Assembly: GCA_028551475.1 (NCBI GenBank)
Contig: CM052354.1
Coordinates: forward strand, 8,438,001 to 8,502,000
Reading direction: 5' to 3'
Source: Casuarina equisetifolia
Lineage: Eukaryota; Streptophyta; Magnoliopsida; Fagales; Casuarinaceae
DNA length: 64,000 nucleotides
The notes under the pieces: model-generated
Told to the model about the DNA's origin: nothing
Seen by the model: the letters and a program-made list of their open reading frames with translations, nothing else
Databases searched by the model: none
Translations under genes and position numbers: made by a program
In this document: in pieces, positions 10,634 through 21,797 of the stretch
Layout: the number at the start of each line of letters is the position of its first letter
Numbering within the stretch: the first letter of the stretch is position 1

Positions 10634-11275
10634 AAGTAAAATGAGAACCAATGTGAGCACAACGAACTGGGAATAATGGGAAGCTTCCACCATGAATAAT
10701 ATAATCTACATCGGGCTTAAGTGATATGCGCAGCTCAGCTCAGCTCAGCTCAACAGCGTATAGCGTACACGTCAAGGTATGTGTTTTGGAATCTCTAGTC
10801 CCCCCCTCGCGTATACAGGTCGTTTCCCACACTTGGTGCCAATGTGGTACTCTCAACACTCCCCCTCATGTCGGTACACGGTGGCATTTCCTCGCAGGTG
10901 TCTGAACGTGAAACCCACGGCGGCATTTTGTCGCAGATGGGACTAAGGGGAGAATCCTCACTATCCTGGCCCAAGGTAGGTACCCGTTCCGATACCATGT
11001 TGAACAGGCTCATTCCACACTAAAACCCATAGGCAGTAGTGGGTGGAGCCCCCCCTTATGTATACAGGTCGTTTCCCACACTTGGTGTCGATGTGGGACT
11101 CTCAACAAAGTAAAATGAGAACCAATGTGAGCACAACGAACTGGGAATAATGGGAAGCTTCCACCATGAATAATATAATCTACATCAGGCTTAAGTGATA
11201 TGCGCAGCTCAGCTCAGCTCAGCTCAACAGCGTATAGCGTACACGTCAAAGTATGTGTTTTGGAATCTCTAGTCC
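10634..11275. repeat. 474-bp tandem duplication of TRIM-B plus its right flank
   Basis: The text from the last LTR through flank (AAGTAAAATGAGAACC ... GGAATCTCTAGTCCCC) occurs at 10567-10800 and again about 474 bases later (to about 11275). The second copy brings its own TRIM-B internal region (10859-10997) and LTR (10998-11107). The junction lies in a poly-C run at about 10800. Both copies carry (AGCTC)4 (10731-10751, 11203-11225). Only a few substitutions separate the copies. Confidence 0.85.
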
Positions 11276-12000
11276 CCACCTCCACTTTTATCCGAGGTAG
11301 AATTGGAGGCCGGGGGACATTATCCTTCAAAGCTTTAATGGCATGGGGGAATTCACATGGTAAGGACCATATCATTTGGAGACCTGCCGACAAAAGAGAA
11401 GAAAATTAGAGTTTGTAATCTTTAGTACTTTGGTTTGACAAACAATTTGAACAAAAGAATAACAAGCATATAACAAAGGGTATATGAGAAATAATGTTAA
11501 AGCAACACCTGAAAAATACCATGAGAAGTGGTTTAAATATAAACAAGAAAATGAGAGAAATAATGGTAGAAATCACTCCAATACAAACATATACGAAGGA
11601 AACACAATAACATCAAGAACAATTTAGAAGCCATTGTTGCAATGCCTAAATGCCCTATTACATCTTTACAACATATTTGAGGAGTTGTCGTTAATACATC
11701 AAGAGCTTTCTCTATAGCCTATTTATAGACTATTGTTATTTATAATAGTTGGGTGGTATAGATAAGATCCATGGAATCCACTGCCCGTTCTAGAATCCAC
11801 CGACCATTCTATCCATCTAGGCTTCTAACATGACCTTATCTTTATGATTTGGATGGTGGCTTCTTGTCTTGACATGGGCACCAAGATTGAAGAGAGCAAT
11901 CCCCATTTTTTCAAGGTGTGACTTTTGTGCTAGTTTCTTGAGACAAGCCATGGATGGTTGGTGAAGTGCATACTTCAACAAAAAGACCTACTTAAATGGA
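11276..12000 (-). other. possible LTR remnant, no gene
   Basis: On the minus strand there is a TATA-like CTATAAATAGGC (about 11717-11728) with LTR-like AT-rich leader sequence, but no second copy in the window, no primer site and no clear target duplication. No convincing coding frame. Confidence 0.35.
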
Positions 12001-12900
12001 AGCCCCGTTCATCTTCGGCGCAGGAGCGCTCCATCAATGAGCTATTACGCTCCATAAGACGACGTTTAGGGCAGCCACCGTCGTAGCTTTAACAAGGACA
12101 CCATGAATACTTACCGACATGAAACAGCACAATTGATAAAAATATTATATTAATCCAATTAATTAAGTTCGTGACGATATCGTATGCAGCTGTATTATTA
12201 TTTCAACAGGGGTTCTCAAAAAAATGTTATACATCTAAATTTCTTGAAATAGAATCACCAAGAAGAAACTTGACCTACAATCGTACGAAATATATTAGTT
12301 CCTGAATTTATAGGATGAGAATATAACCACGAAACAAATCCAATAATTTTTTGACATCATCATTATTTGGTCTCATTTTCTTAAATTACATTTTCAATTA
12401 TCGTTCCTTTTTTTTTTTTTAATTCACATTCTTCAAAAGTGCCAGCAGACTTTATTTTTCAGGAGGCTTTAAAAGGTAGTTAATTGCATCTTTATATTAC
12501 TAAAAAGAATGTTATTTTTAAGAAGTTTTTCCTTCTCTAGCGGCCTTCTTATACTTATAAAGCTTTGATTTCTTTATTTTTTAAAAAATGATTTTGGGTT
12601 CTTGTATCTCTGGGGACCTTAATGAGATGCTTTAGTCATTTACGAGAATGAATGTTCAAATATACCATCAATTTATATATGATACATTATACGAGCTCAG
12701 TCTAGCATACCTGAAACTCATGGAAAGAAACAAAAACCAAGTTCCTTTCGTCTCTGTTCAATCCAAAAATCCTGCCGTGCCAGAAGTGAGGAGGAAGGGG
12801 AGGGGCAAATCAGGATGCTGGTCTGCCTTTTCTGAGAGTTTTGACTCTTCCATGAGCCTTCACCCCTTCTCCAAGCTGTCATAATGCTTGGAGTGTCACA
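12001..12900. repeat. segmental-duplication blocks f and g, unit 1
   Basis: 12001-12600 parallels 61820-62400 (GAAGCCCCGTTCATCTTC, ACCATGAATACTTACCG, TACTAAAAAGAATGTTA). 12600-12900 (block g: GGGGACCTTAATGAGATGCTT, then a GACTCTTCC region) parallels 50911-51190 and part of 30165-30280. The open frame at 12648-12884 is not preserved in the other copies and is not called a gene. Confidence 0.7.
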
Positions 12901-13386
12901 AAACCATTACATAAAGCGCTTTCATTGATCCAAAGGAACCCCATTCGATATTGAAAGAAGTAAATGGAGGCCAAGTCTTGTCTAGCGATGTCAAAACCTA
13001 AGAACGAAAGTAATGAGGGCTGGAATTTCGAATTTCGTGTCAACGACGCAGAGCATCTTCTACGCTTCCAACCAAATTCAAACAGCCTAGATTTGCTTTG
13101 AAACTAGAGAAGGAGCTCTTCACGGGGATCGCCGGCAACATAAGGTAACATACGGTAACCGGTAGCCGGCAAGCTATGGTAATGCGGTGTCCATTTTTCT
13201 CGACTTGATAAGTACCCAAGTTGAAAGTCACCGTCAACGGATAGGGGACGGAATCTTTCAGCCATCTAGTCCGTCTCAGATCATCGAAACGTGGAACAAC
13301 ACACAAGTGACCTTTCTGTACAAAAGCTTCTTTCCACGAAGCAGCATAGTTTTCTAACACACTGTAGCCACGCTTTTCATTTAGGT
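12900..13386 (-). repeat. segmental-duplication block a, unit 1
   Basis: This matches 27030-27430, part of 18410-18600, part of 40320-40470 and part of 51720-51900 (GGAGGCCAAGTC, CCAAATTCAAAC, GAAAGTCACCGTCAAC, TCCACGAAGCA). A minus-strand frame at 13040-13360 (106 codons) is open here but is broken or different in the paralogues; if it was an exon once, I cannot name it. Confidence 0.65.
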
Positions 13387-13403
13387 GAAAATCTATAGCT
13401 ATC

Positions 13404-13899
13404 CCAATACAGGTTCAAGTAGAAAACAGGAGTCATCTATTTTTTGAATGCCCTTACACAATGTTAATTTGGAAAAATATCCTTGCTCAAAATGGAATTC
13501 GACGGTACATTGGAGGATAGAATGAAGAATTAAGTTGGATGATTAAAGCATCTAAAGGTAAAGATCTAGCTGTAAAACTTCTTAAAATATCTTTTCTAGC
13601 TTATATTTATTACATTTGGGCAAAAAGGAATAGAAGAAGATTTCAAAATAAATTAGTTGACATTCCAATCTTGTTGGCTAAAGTAAGGAAAATTGTGCGA
13701 GGGAGAGCTTCTCTGCTTCACAATATCAAATCCTCACAAGGTAATGTATGTTTGAGTGAGATCTGGAGGCTCCCAACCTTTATTTTTTATTACTCTTAGT
13801 TTACTTCTGAAATTGATGTAATACTGGGGAATACCCCTGTGCGTTTGTATATTAATTTCTATTAATGCAAAATTACATTAAAAACCAAAAAAAGAAAAA
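13404..13899 (+). mobile_element. 5'-truncated LINE (L1-type) insertion
   Basis: The insertion is flanked by a perfect 17-bp target duplication, GAAAATCTATAGCTATC (13387-13403 and 13900-13916). It ends in an A-rich tail (AACCAAAAAAAGAAAAAG) and carries the C-terminal end of a LINE ORF2. Paralogous empty sites exist at 18592 and 27420, where the same flanking text runs on without the insert. This is the hallmark of target-primed reverse transcription with 5' truncation. Confidence 0.9.
13422..13799 (+). pseudogene. LINE ORF2 C-terminal fragment (zf-RVT-like)
   Basis: The frame begins with HLFFECPYT..IW, the typical zinc-finger-type motif after reverse transcriptase in plant L1 elements, runs 32 codons to a TAG at 13518-13520 (a likely Trp codon change) and continues open for 86 codons (IWAKRNRRRF...). 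It lacks endonuclease and RT domains and is non-functional. Confidence 0.8.
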
Positions 13900-13916
13900 G
13901 AAAATCTATAGCTATC

Positions 13917-14290
13917 GTTCATATTATCCTCTAAACCTACGGACGGTCTTAAGAAATAAACCCCCAATCATATTTCTACTGAATAAATAATAATTTCATT
14001 GGCCTAAACTGTCACCCAATCATGACCTTATCCTCCTCAGGAAGCACAGCATTCAAAAGGTATATACGAAAACCACCCTCTCATTCTCTCTGTCACGAGC
14101 GGACAGATTAAGGCAGGGTTTTTCTCTCTCCACTTTTACGTAGTCATTTTTCTCACACACATGCACTCGCTCCAACCAACCACGATTTATCTTGTTACAC
14201 ATCAAAGGAACAGTTGGTCTGAGTCAGACTCATATGCTTGTGTAATCAGAATACCTCAATGTAAAATGTTCTTTACTGTTTTCTTCGTTT
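13917..14290. repeat. segmental-duplication block b, unit 1
   Basis: This is similar to 18600-18990, 27430-27770 and 51900-52080 (CTAAACCTA..GGTCTTA, ACGGACAGA.TAAGGCAG, CCAACCA.GATTTATCTTG). No gene was seen. 14290-14540 is unremarkable AT-rich DNA. Confidence 0.65.
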
Positions 14291-14603
14291 TATGTCGTGA
14301 AAATATATGTTGTTGAGTCACATCACAGACAAGGGTATTCTTTTGAATAGCCTAACTCACTTAATTTATCGAATATTGAGCAACACACATAAAAATTTAA
14401 GAAATTACAAGGCAATTATTACTAAAGTCCTGCAATTAAAGAGAAGTTACATGTAAAGAACATTTGTTCTTTACTGCACTCTGATTACAGTAAACAACAA
14501 TTACACTCATAACTTTGGAAGCTTCTATTATAGTACTAATATATGATACTACAACAGCATGGCCAAGTGAGTTCCATTACATTTGCATCACAACAGAAAT
14601 GTT

Positions 14604-15107
14604 TCACACGTTGATTTCGATTTCATCCAGCTCGATTTCAACTTGACGAGGTGGTGGTTCTACTTCTTCTTGACGCTGGAACACGCAGAAGATGTTAAGA
14701 GCAGGAATGGCCTGAATGGTGCGAGAAACGCAACCCATGAAGCGCACGAGTAGATCTAGCAGCACTCGGTACCAAGGAGACATAACAAGAAGGATGAGGA
14801 AGATAATCCAAAAGGACGAAGGTGGAAGAAAGACTGAGCTTACCAGTGAAAGAGTTAAGGGACCACAGAAACGTCTCACTCGCAAGAAAATTGGCTCTAC
14901 GTTAAGGGGGAGCTCCACTGAGGTGAAAAGGAATGCCAATATGACAAGGAGGAGAAACAAATACGTTATCACAGAAGCAGGCAGAGCAAGTGTTTGAGCT
15001 CCCAGGTAAGCATCTTGAGCCCAAGATTTGTCTTGAGACGTTTGGACGGTGAGGGTAAGGATGATCAGTGGCGGAACCACGTACCTCAGATCTACAACGC
15101 ACTGCAT
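14604..15107 (-). CDS. small multi-pass membrane protein, family G copy 1
   Basis: This is a single-exon gene of 167 codons. I do not recognise the family. Visible in the protein: a hydrophobic stretch near residues 10-22, a conserved KSWAQ soon after, a strong membrane span at about 42-66 (ending SVELPL), two more at about 80-118 around PPSSFWIIF and SPWY, a conserved F[IM]G motif, a weaker hydrophobic stretch at about 131-142, and an acidic proline-containing tail ending EINV. It probably lies in a cell membrane; its partner or substrate is unknown. Copies at 28557 and 60252 share length and nearly all motifs without frameshifts, which argues for selection on the protein. Start: this ATG aligns across copies and lies about 70 bases from a TATA box. 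Confidence 0.75.
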   Translation of the reverse strand: MQCVVDLRYVVPPLIILTLTVQTSQDKSWAQDAYLGAQTLALPASVITYLFLLLVILAFLFTSVELPLNVEPIFLRVRRFCGPLTLSLVSSVFLPPSSFWIIFLILLVMSPWYRVLLDLLVRFMGCVSRTIQAIPALNIFCVFQRQEEVEPPPRQVEIELDEIEINV

Positions 15108-15176
15108 CCTTCTGTGCTCTCAATCAAAATCAAATTGTCTGCTCCCACATAGAAAACTGAGAATGAAGCGGCCTCT

Positions 15177-15186
15177 AATTTATAGA
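15177..15186 (-). promoter_or_regulatory. putative TATA box for family G copy 1
   Basis: On the minus strand this reads CTATAAATTA, about 70 bases upstream of the ATG, and it is conserved at the same place in copy 3 (29128-29137). The leader between (ending TTGATTGAGAGCACAGAAGG) is also conserved. Confidence 0.55.
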
Positions 15187-15189
15187 TAG

Positions 15190-16200
15190 CGAACCTGAAA
15201 GACTATTGGGGTAGGGTGCAGATAAGGCGTTGGGGTTTGATTTTTCCATACGTCGGATAACATTCCCACAAATCTGGCGTGTACAGAGAAAACTGAGGAA
15301 GGGTAATTAATTGGCTGATGGTCCGATTACATCATAGTTCGGAGCAATTGGGCCCGCAAAGATTGGCTGCTGAAGCTAGATGGGATGAAGTGCGTCTGAG
15401 GGTATTGGGAGAGAAGCTTAACTTGGGGTTTTTATGGAACCTTGCATGTGAAATTGACAGTCAAATTACAAGGAAATTGCCTCTTTTATCTCTCCGAGTA
15501 GGCAGTCGTGATTCGTATGGGCCTTAACCAAAAGTCATCCAAGACTTGATTATCGTACAACTTTATTATTTCAAATATTCTCGGTTTTCCAAAAAATACC
15601 TTCTTTTTTTAAGAAAAATAATTTTTTAAGAAAAAGTATAGTATTTTAGGTTTGTTCAATTGGATATTAGTCTTTTTCTAAACTTGTTACTTGAGACCAA
15701 GAGATCCCAAATTCGAATATTTGTAAATGCTAATCAACCTCGTAAGTTATCTATACCCTTGAATTGGTGAATTACACATACTTTACATTGAACTTTTCTT
15801 ATATAGCAGAGAAATGTGCTATTCTCATTCATTCAAACAGCTGGAAGAACAGGCTAAGTCGTGTTCTCTCCCGAACACTTCCGCCTCGTCGTATGAGAAA
15901 TCCATTACCGGGCTTCTGATAGATAGGTCCGCGCTGAGCGTTTGTATCTATTCTATACTATATGTATATTTTTAAGTCTTTATTTTCTTTATATAATTAA
16001 TTATCAAGTAAAAAATTCTAAGGTTACTTCTATATAATTAACAATAACAGATATATGTTGTAAGATAAACAGATTCAATATAATTGAATTCATCCAACTG
16101 ATTGACTTTGTCCTTTGCTTAACTTTGCGAGAAATTTTCATCCACGAATTCTTTCTTCTTACCTTCCACTCCAATTGATTATTAAAGAGGGCACATGAAG
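15190..16200. other. AT-rich intergenic region
   Basis: 15870-15950 (CTCTCCCGAACAC...ATGAGAAATCCATTACC) echoes block c at 20850-20900 and 28130-28190. 15640-15780 has a weak tRNA-like B-box text (AAATTCGAAT) but no convincing SINE boundary. No gene seen. Confidence 0.4.

Positions 16201-16203
<3 letters not shown>

Positions 16204-16243
<40 letters not shown>
16204..16243. repeat. (TC)n microsatellite
   Basis: About 20 uninterrupted TC dinucleotides. Confidence 0.97.
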
Positions 16244-16246
<3 letters not shown>

Positions 16247-16405
16247 ACCACGGAAGTATCAAGGAACTTTCACTTATTTGCACCCTCACGCCGACCCACG
16301 CGATAACGCACACAAGCACAAAGACGAGTAGACACAAACACAAAGAAGGAGGACCAAGAAAGCGTAAAAGGAGTTCCTCGCTCTATAAATCACACACGGC
16401 TTCGC

Positions 16406-16504
16406 ATGGCCACGAATTTTGATGACATGTTTAGAGAATTTGCTCTCACAAACAACCCACGAACCAACAGGCTCACCGCGCGTATCTCTGAAGACATTCT
16501 TTAA
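16406..16504 (+). CDS. possible 32-residue microprotein (MATN-type)
   Basis: The frame is ATG to TAA, 32 residues, beginning MATNFDDMF and ending EDIL, with many polar residues and no membrane span. A TATA-like CTATAAAT lies just upstream at 16382-16389, too close for a normal start site of this ATG. A related copy at 32604 keeps MATN, the aspartates and the R-I-E-L spacing after a one-base frameshift, and a third eroded copy lies near 61099. It could be a tiny gene, the first exon of a lost gene, or chance conservation within a duplicated block. No function can be assigned. Confidence 0.3.
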   Translation: MATNFDDMFREFALTNNPRTNRLTARISEDIL

Positions 16505-18345
16505 ATAAGCTTTTGTTTGTATTTTTGCAAATATATCATAAGCACATTACATTAACCCTAAGAAAAGAGCATGTTGATATACCTTTATTAAAACAATATG
16601 AATATAAATCTAAATATGACTTTATATCAACTAAGAGTGGTGAGCATACACACATAGTAAAAGCCAAGAATCTTAGGGTTGATATAGCGCTTTCCTTGGT
16701 TCTTTGAAAAAATCACTTCTCCCTTCTTCATTGATCTAGGAGAAAAGATACTAATGTCATAATTAAAGTCAAGTCAATGGTCTATAAAAGTCTAGATAGT
16801 TTGATCATTATTGTTAAAATAAAAAAAAAGATATGAGAGGAAAGATTTCATCTATCAGAGAAGTAAAGTTTATAAATTATAATAAGTTCTTGTAAAAACT
16901 TTAAAATTTGTCAAATGTAGTGTTTGAGCCTAAATGATAATATTGTAATTAAACATTTTCTTAATTTTTTACAATGATATATAATTCTTGACTTTTCACT
17001 AAAAAATAATAAAAATAATAATAAAATTCTCGCTCTTATCTAACTTTTATGGTAAGAAATCATACTAAAATTAAGAAATAAAAAACTAAAAATGGTTATA
17101 AATTTTTAAAGACTTAATGAACCAATCAAAATTTAATAATTATTTTATTTCTCGAAATTCCGTGGGACTTGAGATGTCTTTTATATGTTATCAGAGCCGT
17201 CAGATTCTATTACGTTGGGAGTGTTTTGGTGAGGCCTAGTTCGGCTATTAGTCCATTAGAGGCAATTAAGCCGGGAACCCTTATGAGTTGGCCTTGGTTC
17301 CCATTGGGGGCGCTATTAATCCCCAGTCGCGTCGTGGACTAGTGGGAGTTGGATGGTTTTGGAAGATTCAATGGGATGCACCTGTGCGTGAGGGTTCTTA
17401 AGGAAAATATTCTCTGATGATATATATATATTTTTTTTAAGACAGAGGTAACCATTTATGTTTACCTATTTCTAAGGTTGATGACCTCTTGAATGGGGCG
17501 GTAAATCAACACAAAAGACATATATACCACAAGCCACATCTCTTGAGGAGACATACTGATATTTATACTCTTATGCATTATAAATTTTGTTAAAAAAAAT
17601 ATAACTAGAGGATATAGCAAGTGATCATAACAAAAACATACTTTCAACACTAATTTAATTACGTTAACCTACAGAGAGTTGTTGGATTAAAGGTCTAAAC
17701 CTCAAAATTAATACATGTTTTATTTTGTCTTTATAGCATCAACTCCATGGGTCTGATGATACATACAAAGTGGGGGGCCTGACTTTCAAATAATATTCAA
17801 ACCAAAAAACATTTTCTATACAAAAAGTGACGGAAATCTTTTTTACAACATAAGAAAGAGTTTATATAAATAAGGGTCTAATTTAAAATTTCTAAGTAAG
17901 TTTTCAGGATTTAAATATCAATAACAAAGTCTTCTTTTTTTTTCTTTTTTTCACTTCGGACTGTAGATACTTTTCAGAACTTGAAATGTGAATCAATATT
18001 GTATTGAATTGAGGTAGAGATGCCGTTGTTAAGTTCTTGTACTTATAAACAAATTTATACAACAAATACGAATATGATTGGGAATTTTACTTCTAAAGAC
18101 GTACAATATGAAGTTCCATAATCAAAATAAATTAAGGCATGACGCTTAGAATACTAAAACGTGTTTCTAGAATATAAATGTAGAATGGGTAAATAGTGAA
18201 ATAAAACATCTAAATAAAATAAAGCAAGCTTAGTGATGAAAAAAATATTACATTCATATTATGACTTATCTCTTTCTTTTTTTTTTGGATACATTTTAGA
18301 TGATATTTTTAACGTATCTTTCTTTCTTTTTTCTTATTCACTATC
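16505..18345. repeat. second segmental block, copy 1
   Basis: Pieces match 24000-25600 and 36690-38440: AAGAAAAGAGCAT.TTGAT near 16560, the AATGGGAT.CACCT text near 17370, and the ATAGCATCA.CTCCAT text near 17730 followed by GACTTTCAAATAATAT. Divergence and indels are heavy. No gene: the short frame at 17462-17650 is not preserved. Confidence 0.6.

Positions 18346-18346
<1 letters not shown>

Positions 18347-18377
<31 letters not shown>
18347..18377. repeat. (AT)n microsatellite
   Basis: About 15 AT dinucleotides at the boundary between the second segmental block and block a of unit 2. Confidence 0.95.
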
Positions 18378-18378
<1 letters not shown>

Positions 18379-18409
18379 TCACATATATATGTTTTTTCTT
18401 GACTAAATA

Positions 18410-18990
18410 AATAAATACCCAAGCTGAAAGTCACCGTCAACCGATAAAAGGAAAAGTCAGTTAGCTATCTATTCATTTTGGTGAAATGATGGAAGTGTCA
18501 AACCACAAAAAAATGTGAGTTTCGTGAACAAAAGCTTCATTCCACGAAGCAGCATAGTTTCAAGCACCCTGAAGTGACGCTTCTCATTTCGGTGAAAAGA
18601 TAAAACAATCCTTCATATTATCCTCTAAACCTAATCATGGTCTTAGAAATAAACCACCAATCATATTTCTAATTAGTATATTATTTTAAGTTATAATATT
18701 TTTTGGTGACCTTACGTTGACGCATGCTGTTTTCCTAAAAGAGTCGCCCATTCATGACCCTTCCTCCCCACAAGCCATAACATATAGAAATAGAAAACTC
18801 CATCTCGCTGTGATATAAAACTATCCCCTCAATCTCTCCGTCACTCGCACGGACAGAATAAGGCAGAGTTCTCCTATCTCTGCTTTACGTAGATGTTTCT
18901 CTTGTGCACACTCGCACATGCAAGCAGGATTTACCTTATTATACCCAATTGATAATTGCAAAATACGAAAGAACGGTGGTTGCGAGTCGA
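18410..18990. repeat. segmental-duplication blocks a (partial) and b, unit 2
   Basis: This is collinear with 13190-14260 minus the LINE and with 27235-27700: AAGTCACCGTCAAC, TTCCACGAAGCAGCAT, CTAATCATGGTCTTA, ACGGACAGAATAAGGCAG. It provides an empty site for the LINE at about 18592. Confidence 0.7.
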
Positions 18991-20150
18991 ACAGCTGAAA
19001 AGCCAGGTATCGAGATAGTCAAGCTGTAAGGTGAGAGAAAGGCTAGTTTGGGGAACACGTGGGATATTTTATTTTAGCTTTGCTACTTGCGACTTAAGCA
19101 TAAAAGAGCTTCTCTTACATATTTATAACAAGAGACAGAAGTCTTTTTTGACATGTAACTTAGCCTTCACGCCCATGTAACTTAACTTCCTGCAAACTTC
19201 CTTCTAGACCTAGTTTCCTTCATGTTTGAGTACACTCAGGTCTTCATTCTTCTTCCTTGAAACTTCCTTCATCAGTCTTCCTTCTTTGCTTGTCATGATC
19301 TCCATGAGACAGAGATGCCCCGCTAGGCTTTCTCCAAGTATTAGTTGCTGTGGCTTCTTGGTTTCACTTGCCGTGGACATCATGGCTTTTCCTTTTTAAT
19401 TGACCGGCTTGCTTGAGCTAGGTGCTCCTTGGACCTTGCTGAAGGCTGAGTAGGCAGACGGTATGTTGAGGTTGATATCTTCAGGGGAATCATAAGAGTT
19501 TATTAGGTTCACAGGTTCAAATCGACTGAGTGAGTGGAAACATGAATAAAGGAAACTAATATAAACAAAAGATAAAAGCATCAAAGAGAGTAGCATAAAT
19601 TCCATGATTGTAGGGCCATCAACTTGCTTCAATTACACAAAACCAAACAAAACTTTTATATTGGGTTTGATTGGATTAAATTTTGGTCGATTTACAACAT
19701 TACATATCTGACTATTTTATAGGAAAAGCTAAACTACCACTTATAGCTAAAAGAGATTTGTGGATCTTCCAATAGATTCTTCTTTTGGACTTGAAGATTT
19801 TTTTTTTTTGAAGCATTGATTGGGCACAAACTAATTTTCACACCTCATGCACTTTTATTTACTTTCAAGTATTTTTCTTGGAGTGTTGATTGGGCACAAC
19901 CCATCTTCCATGGGTCATGCACCTTAACATTAGTTTCTACAATATTTCTTGTAAAAATCAATAACTTTAACACTTGGGGGTATGTAAGAAAACAAACCTT
20001 ATAAGATATGTATAGACAAATCTAAAACACCATTTTGAATTACCAATAAAATGCAAAGAGAATAGTTCGAAACATATCGTTCTTGCGGTCCATTTTCATT
20101 GTATTGAAAACCTACAAGTGTGAATTGGTTTCTTGGCTGAGGCAAATATC
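18991..20150 (-). other. insertion-like region, possible LTR remnant
   Basis: This stretch interrupts the a-b-c block order of unit 2. On the minus strand a TATA-like TTATAAATATG lies near 19120. A 78-codon minus-strand frame (19396-19632) has one hydrophobic segment but no recognisable motif and no second copy. 19810-19930 holds an imperfect repeat of GATTGGGCACAA. Not enough to name an element. Confidence 0.3.
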
Positions 20151-20176
20151 CTCTACTCTCATAAGAATCATTGACC

Positions 20177-20592
20177 CAATAAGAGAACTTAGGATTATGT
20201 CTTTTGTGAAAAGTAATTTTATGTAACCTTGACCCTATGAGCTAGTGGATAAGACCTAACCTTGACCCTATGTGCAACCTAATAGGCCCACTCATCATGG
20301 CCCTATTTGGTTAGTTATAGCCCATACTAGCTAGTCCATATTTTAGTACTTATGGATCAACTTAATATTTGATAAGAGAAGCTATGCTTATGCCTTTTGT
20401 GAAAAGTGACTTTATGTAAATCAAAGAATAGTACAAATTTGTACTATGAGCTAGAGGATAAGACTTAGTCTTGACTTTATGTGCAACCCAATAGACCTAC
20501 TCATCACGACCCTATTTTTTTAAGCCATGGCCTATATCTGCCAATCTATATTTCAGAACTCATGGACCAACTTAATATAGCTTACTTAAGTA
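20177..20592. repeat. imperfect tandem duplication of about 200 bp
   Basis: Two copies share TGTGAAAAGT.A.TTTATGTAA, CTATGAGCTAG.GGATAAGAC, TTTATGTGCAACC.AATAG and TATGGA.CAACTTAATAT in order. No coding capacity. Confidence 0.8.
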
Positions 20593-20614
20593 AGTCTAAT
20601 TAAAAATTAAGCTA

Positions 20615-21120
20615 ACAAGGTATAGTTGGAAAGGGCTGTTGACTTCCATGACCTTAAAAACATTACACATAACCTTCCATGCCCTTCCTTAAAAATGTGA
20701 AAATAAGTTTTCCAAAAATTTTACAAAAACCCACCCTCCCTTGCCCATGCTCCTGCTAGCATGATGAGAAGGTGGAAGATGACAGAAACGACAAGCGAAC
20801 CCCATCTCTTTGGACATCATAGCTTGGATCGTTATCGTCGCCATCATCTCTCCCGAACACATCACGCCATAGTATGAGAAATCCATTACCAAACTTCATG
20901 ATCGATCAATCGTCGCCATCATCTCTCCCGAACACATCACGTCATAGTATGAGAAATCCATTACCAAACTTCATGATCGATCAATCGTCGCCATCTATCC
21001 TACAAATTAATCTGTGTTTAGGATGAGTTGGCGGGATGAGCCAACCGTGTTACCCAGTTTTATTTGGTAAGTGGATATCTTTCATGACAAAACTGACAAA
21101 ATATTAAAACCAAACCATGA
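20615..21120. repeat. segmental-duplication block c, unit 2
   Basis: This is collinear with 27780-28330 (AATGTGAAAATA, AAATCCATT, GATCGATC, TTAGG.TGAGTTGG, GTTACTCAGTTT-like text). The chance minus-strand frame 20689-20892 is not conserved. Confidence 0.7.
20835..20995. repeat. 75-bp tandem duplication
   Basis: The unit starting TCGTCGCCATCATCTCTCCC occurs at 20835-20909 and 20910-20984, with a third start at 20985. The copies differ at one position seen (CGCCAT/CGTCAT). The paralogue at 28130 has a single unit. Confidence 0.9.
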
Positions 21121-21123
21121 ATA

Positions 21124-21400
21124 TGTTGTGCTTATTAGCTCATTGTATGAATTCATGTAATGTGGGCTTACATCAATGAGCATAAACTAAAATTCTCTAT
21201 CATGGCTAGTTGATGTGATTTGCTAGTCCATTGTGATTGTACACATGGTATACACATTAGTATGCCCTTATTGCTTATTTGTTATTGTTTAGTGTAAGCC
21301 TTTATTCATCTTATAGTTTGTGATGAGTCAATCTATTTGTATGAACACATTTCTTAACTGACTTTAGGGCATTTTGCCACATCACTGTGCTCTATTCACT
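21124..21400 (+). mobile_element. possible copia-type LTR fragment
   Basis: The text CATGTAATGTGGGCTTACAT and ATGAGCATAAA is the reverse of the end of the copia LTRs at 53020-53060, with a similar TGTT start. It lies where the unit 2 sequence is interrupted relative to unit 3. The right end and a target duplication were not found. Confidence 0.4.
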
Positions 21401-21797
21401 TAAAAGTAGCACACACATTCACTCACTTTTAACACACGAGAAACACTGTTCACGGGCAGGAGCTTCTCTCTCTGCAGTCCATCTCCAGCTTAATCTACTC
21501 CTAAGATCTGTTGCAATTTTGGCTGCCTCATTAAACCTACCTTAGAGGGAATAGAGAGGGAGGCTTGAAGCCAACCTACAGCTGAAGAAATGGAGAAAAG
21601 CGGTATGTTCTCTAACTAGCATTAAGTGTTGCTCGATTTTCTAACGGTGCTTGGCAGAATTACGTGGGATATATTTTCCCAGGCATTAAGTATTATAATA
21701 AAAAATGCTATGACCTTAACTTCGCAAGCTTCTATCCTAGTACTCCTACACGATACTACTCCAGCATGGCTAACTGAGTTCTTCCATTACATTTGCA

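Noticed and set aside
13040..13360. A 106-codon minus-strand gene
   Set aside because: The frame is not preserved in the paralogous blocks at 27.1, 18.4 and 40.4 kb, and no motif was recognised.
19396..19632. A 78-codon membrane protein gene on the minus strand
   Set aside because: One hydrophobic stretch only, no conserved copy, no motif; kept only as a note on the region.
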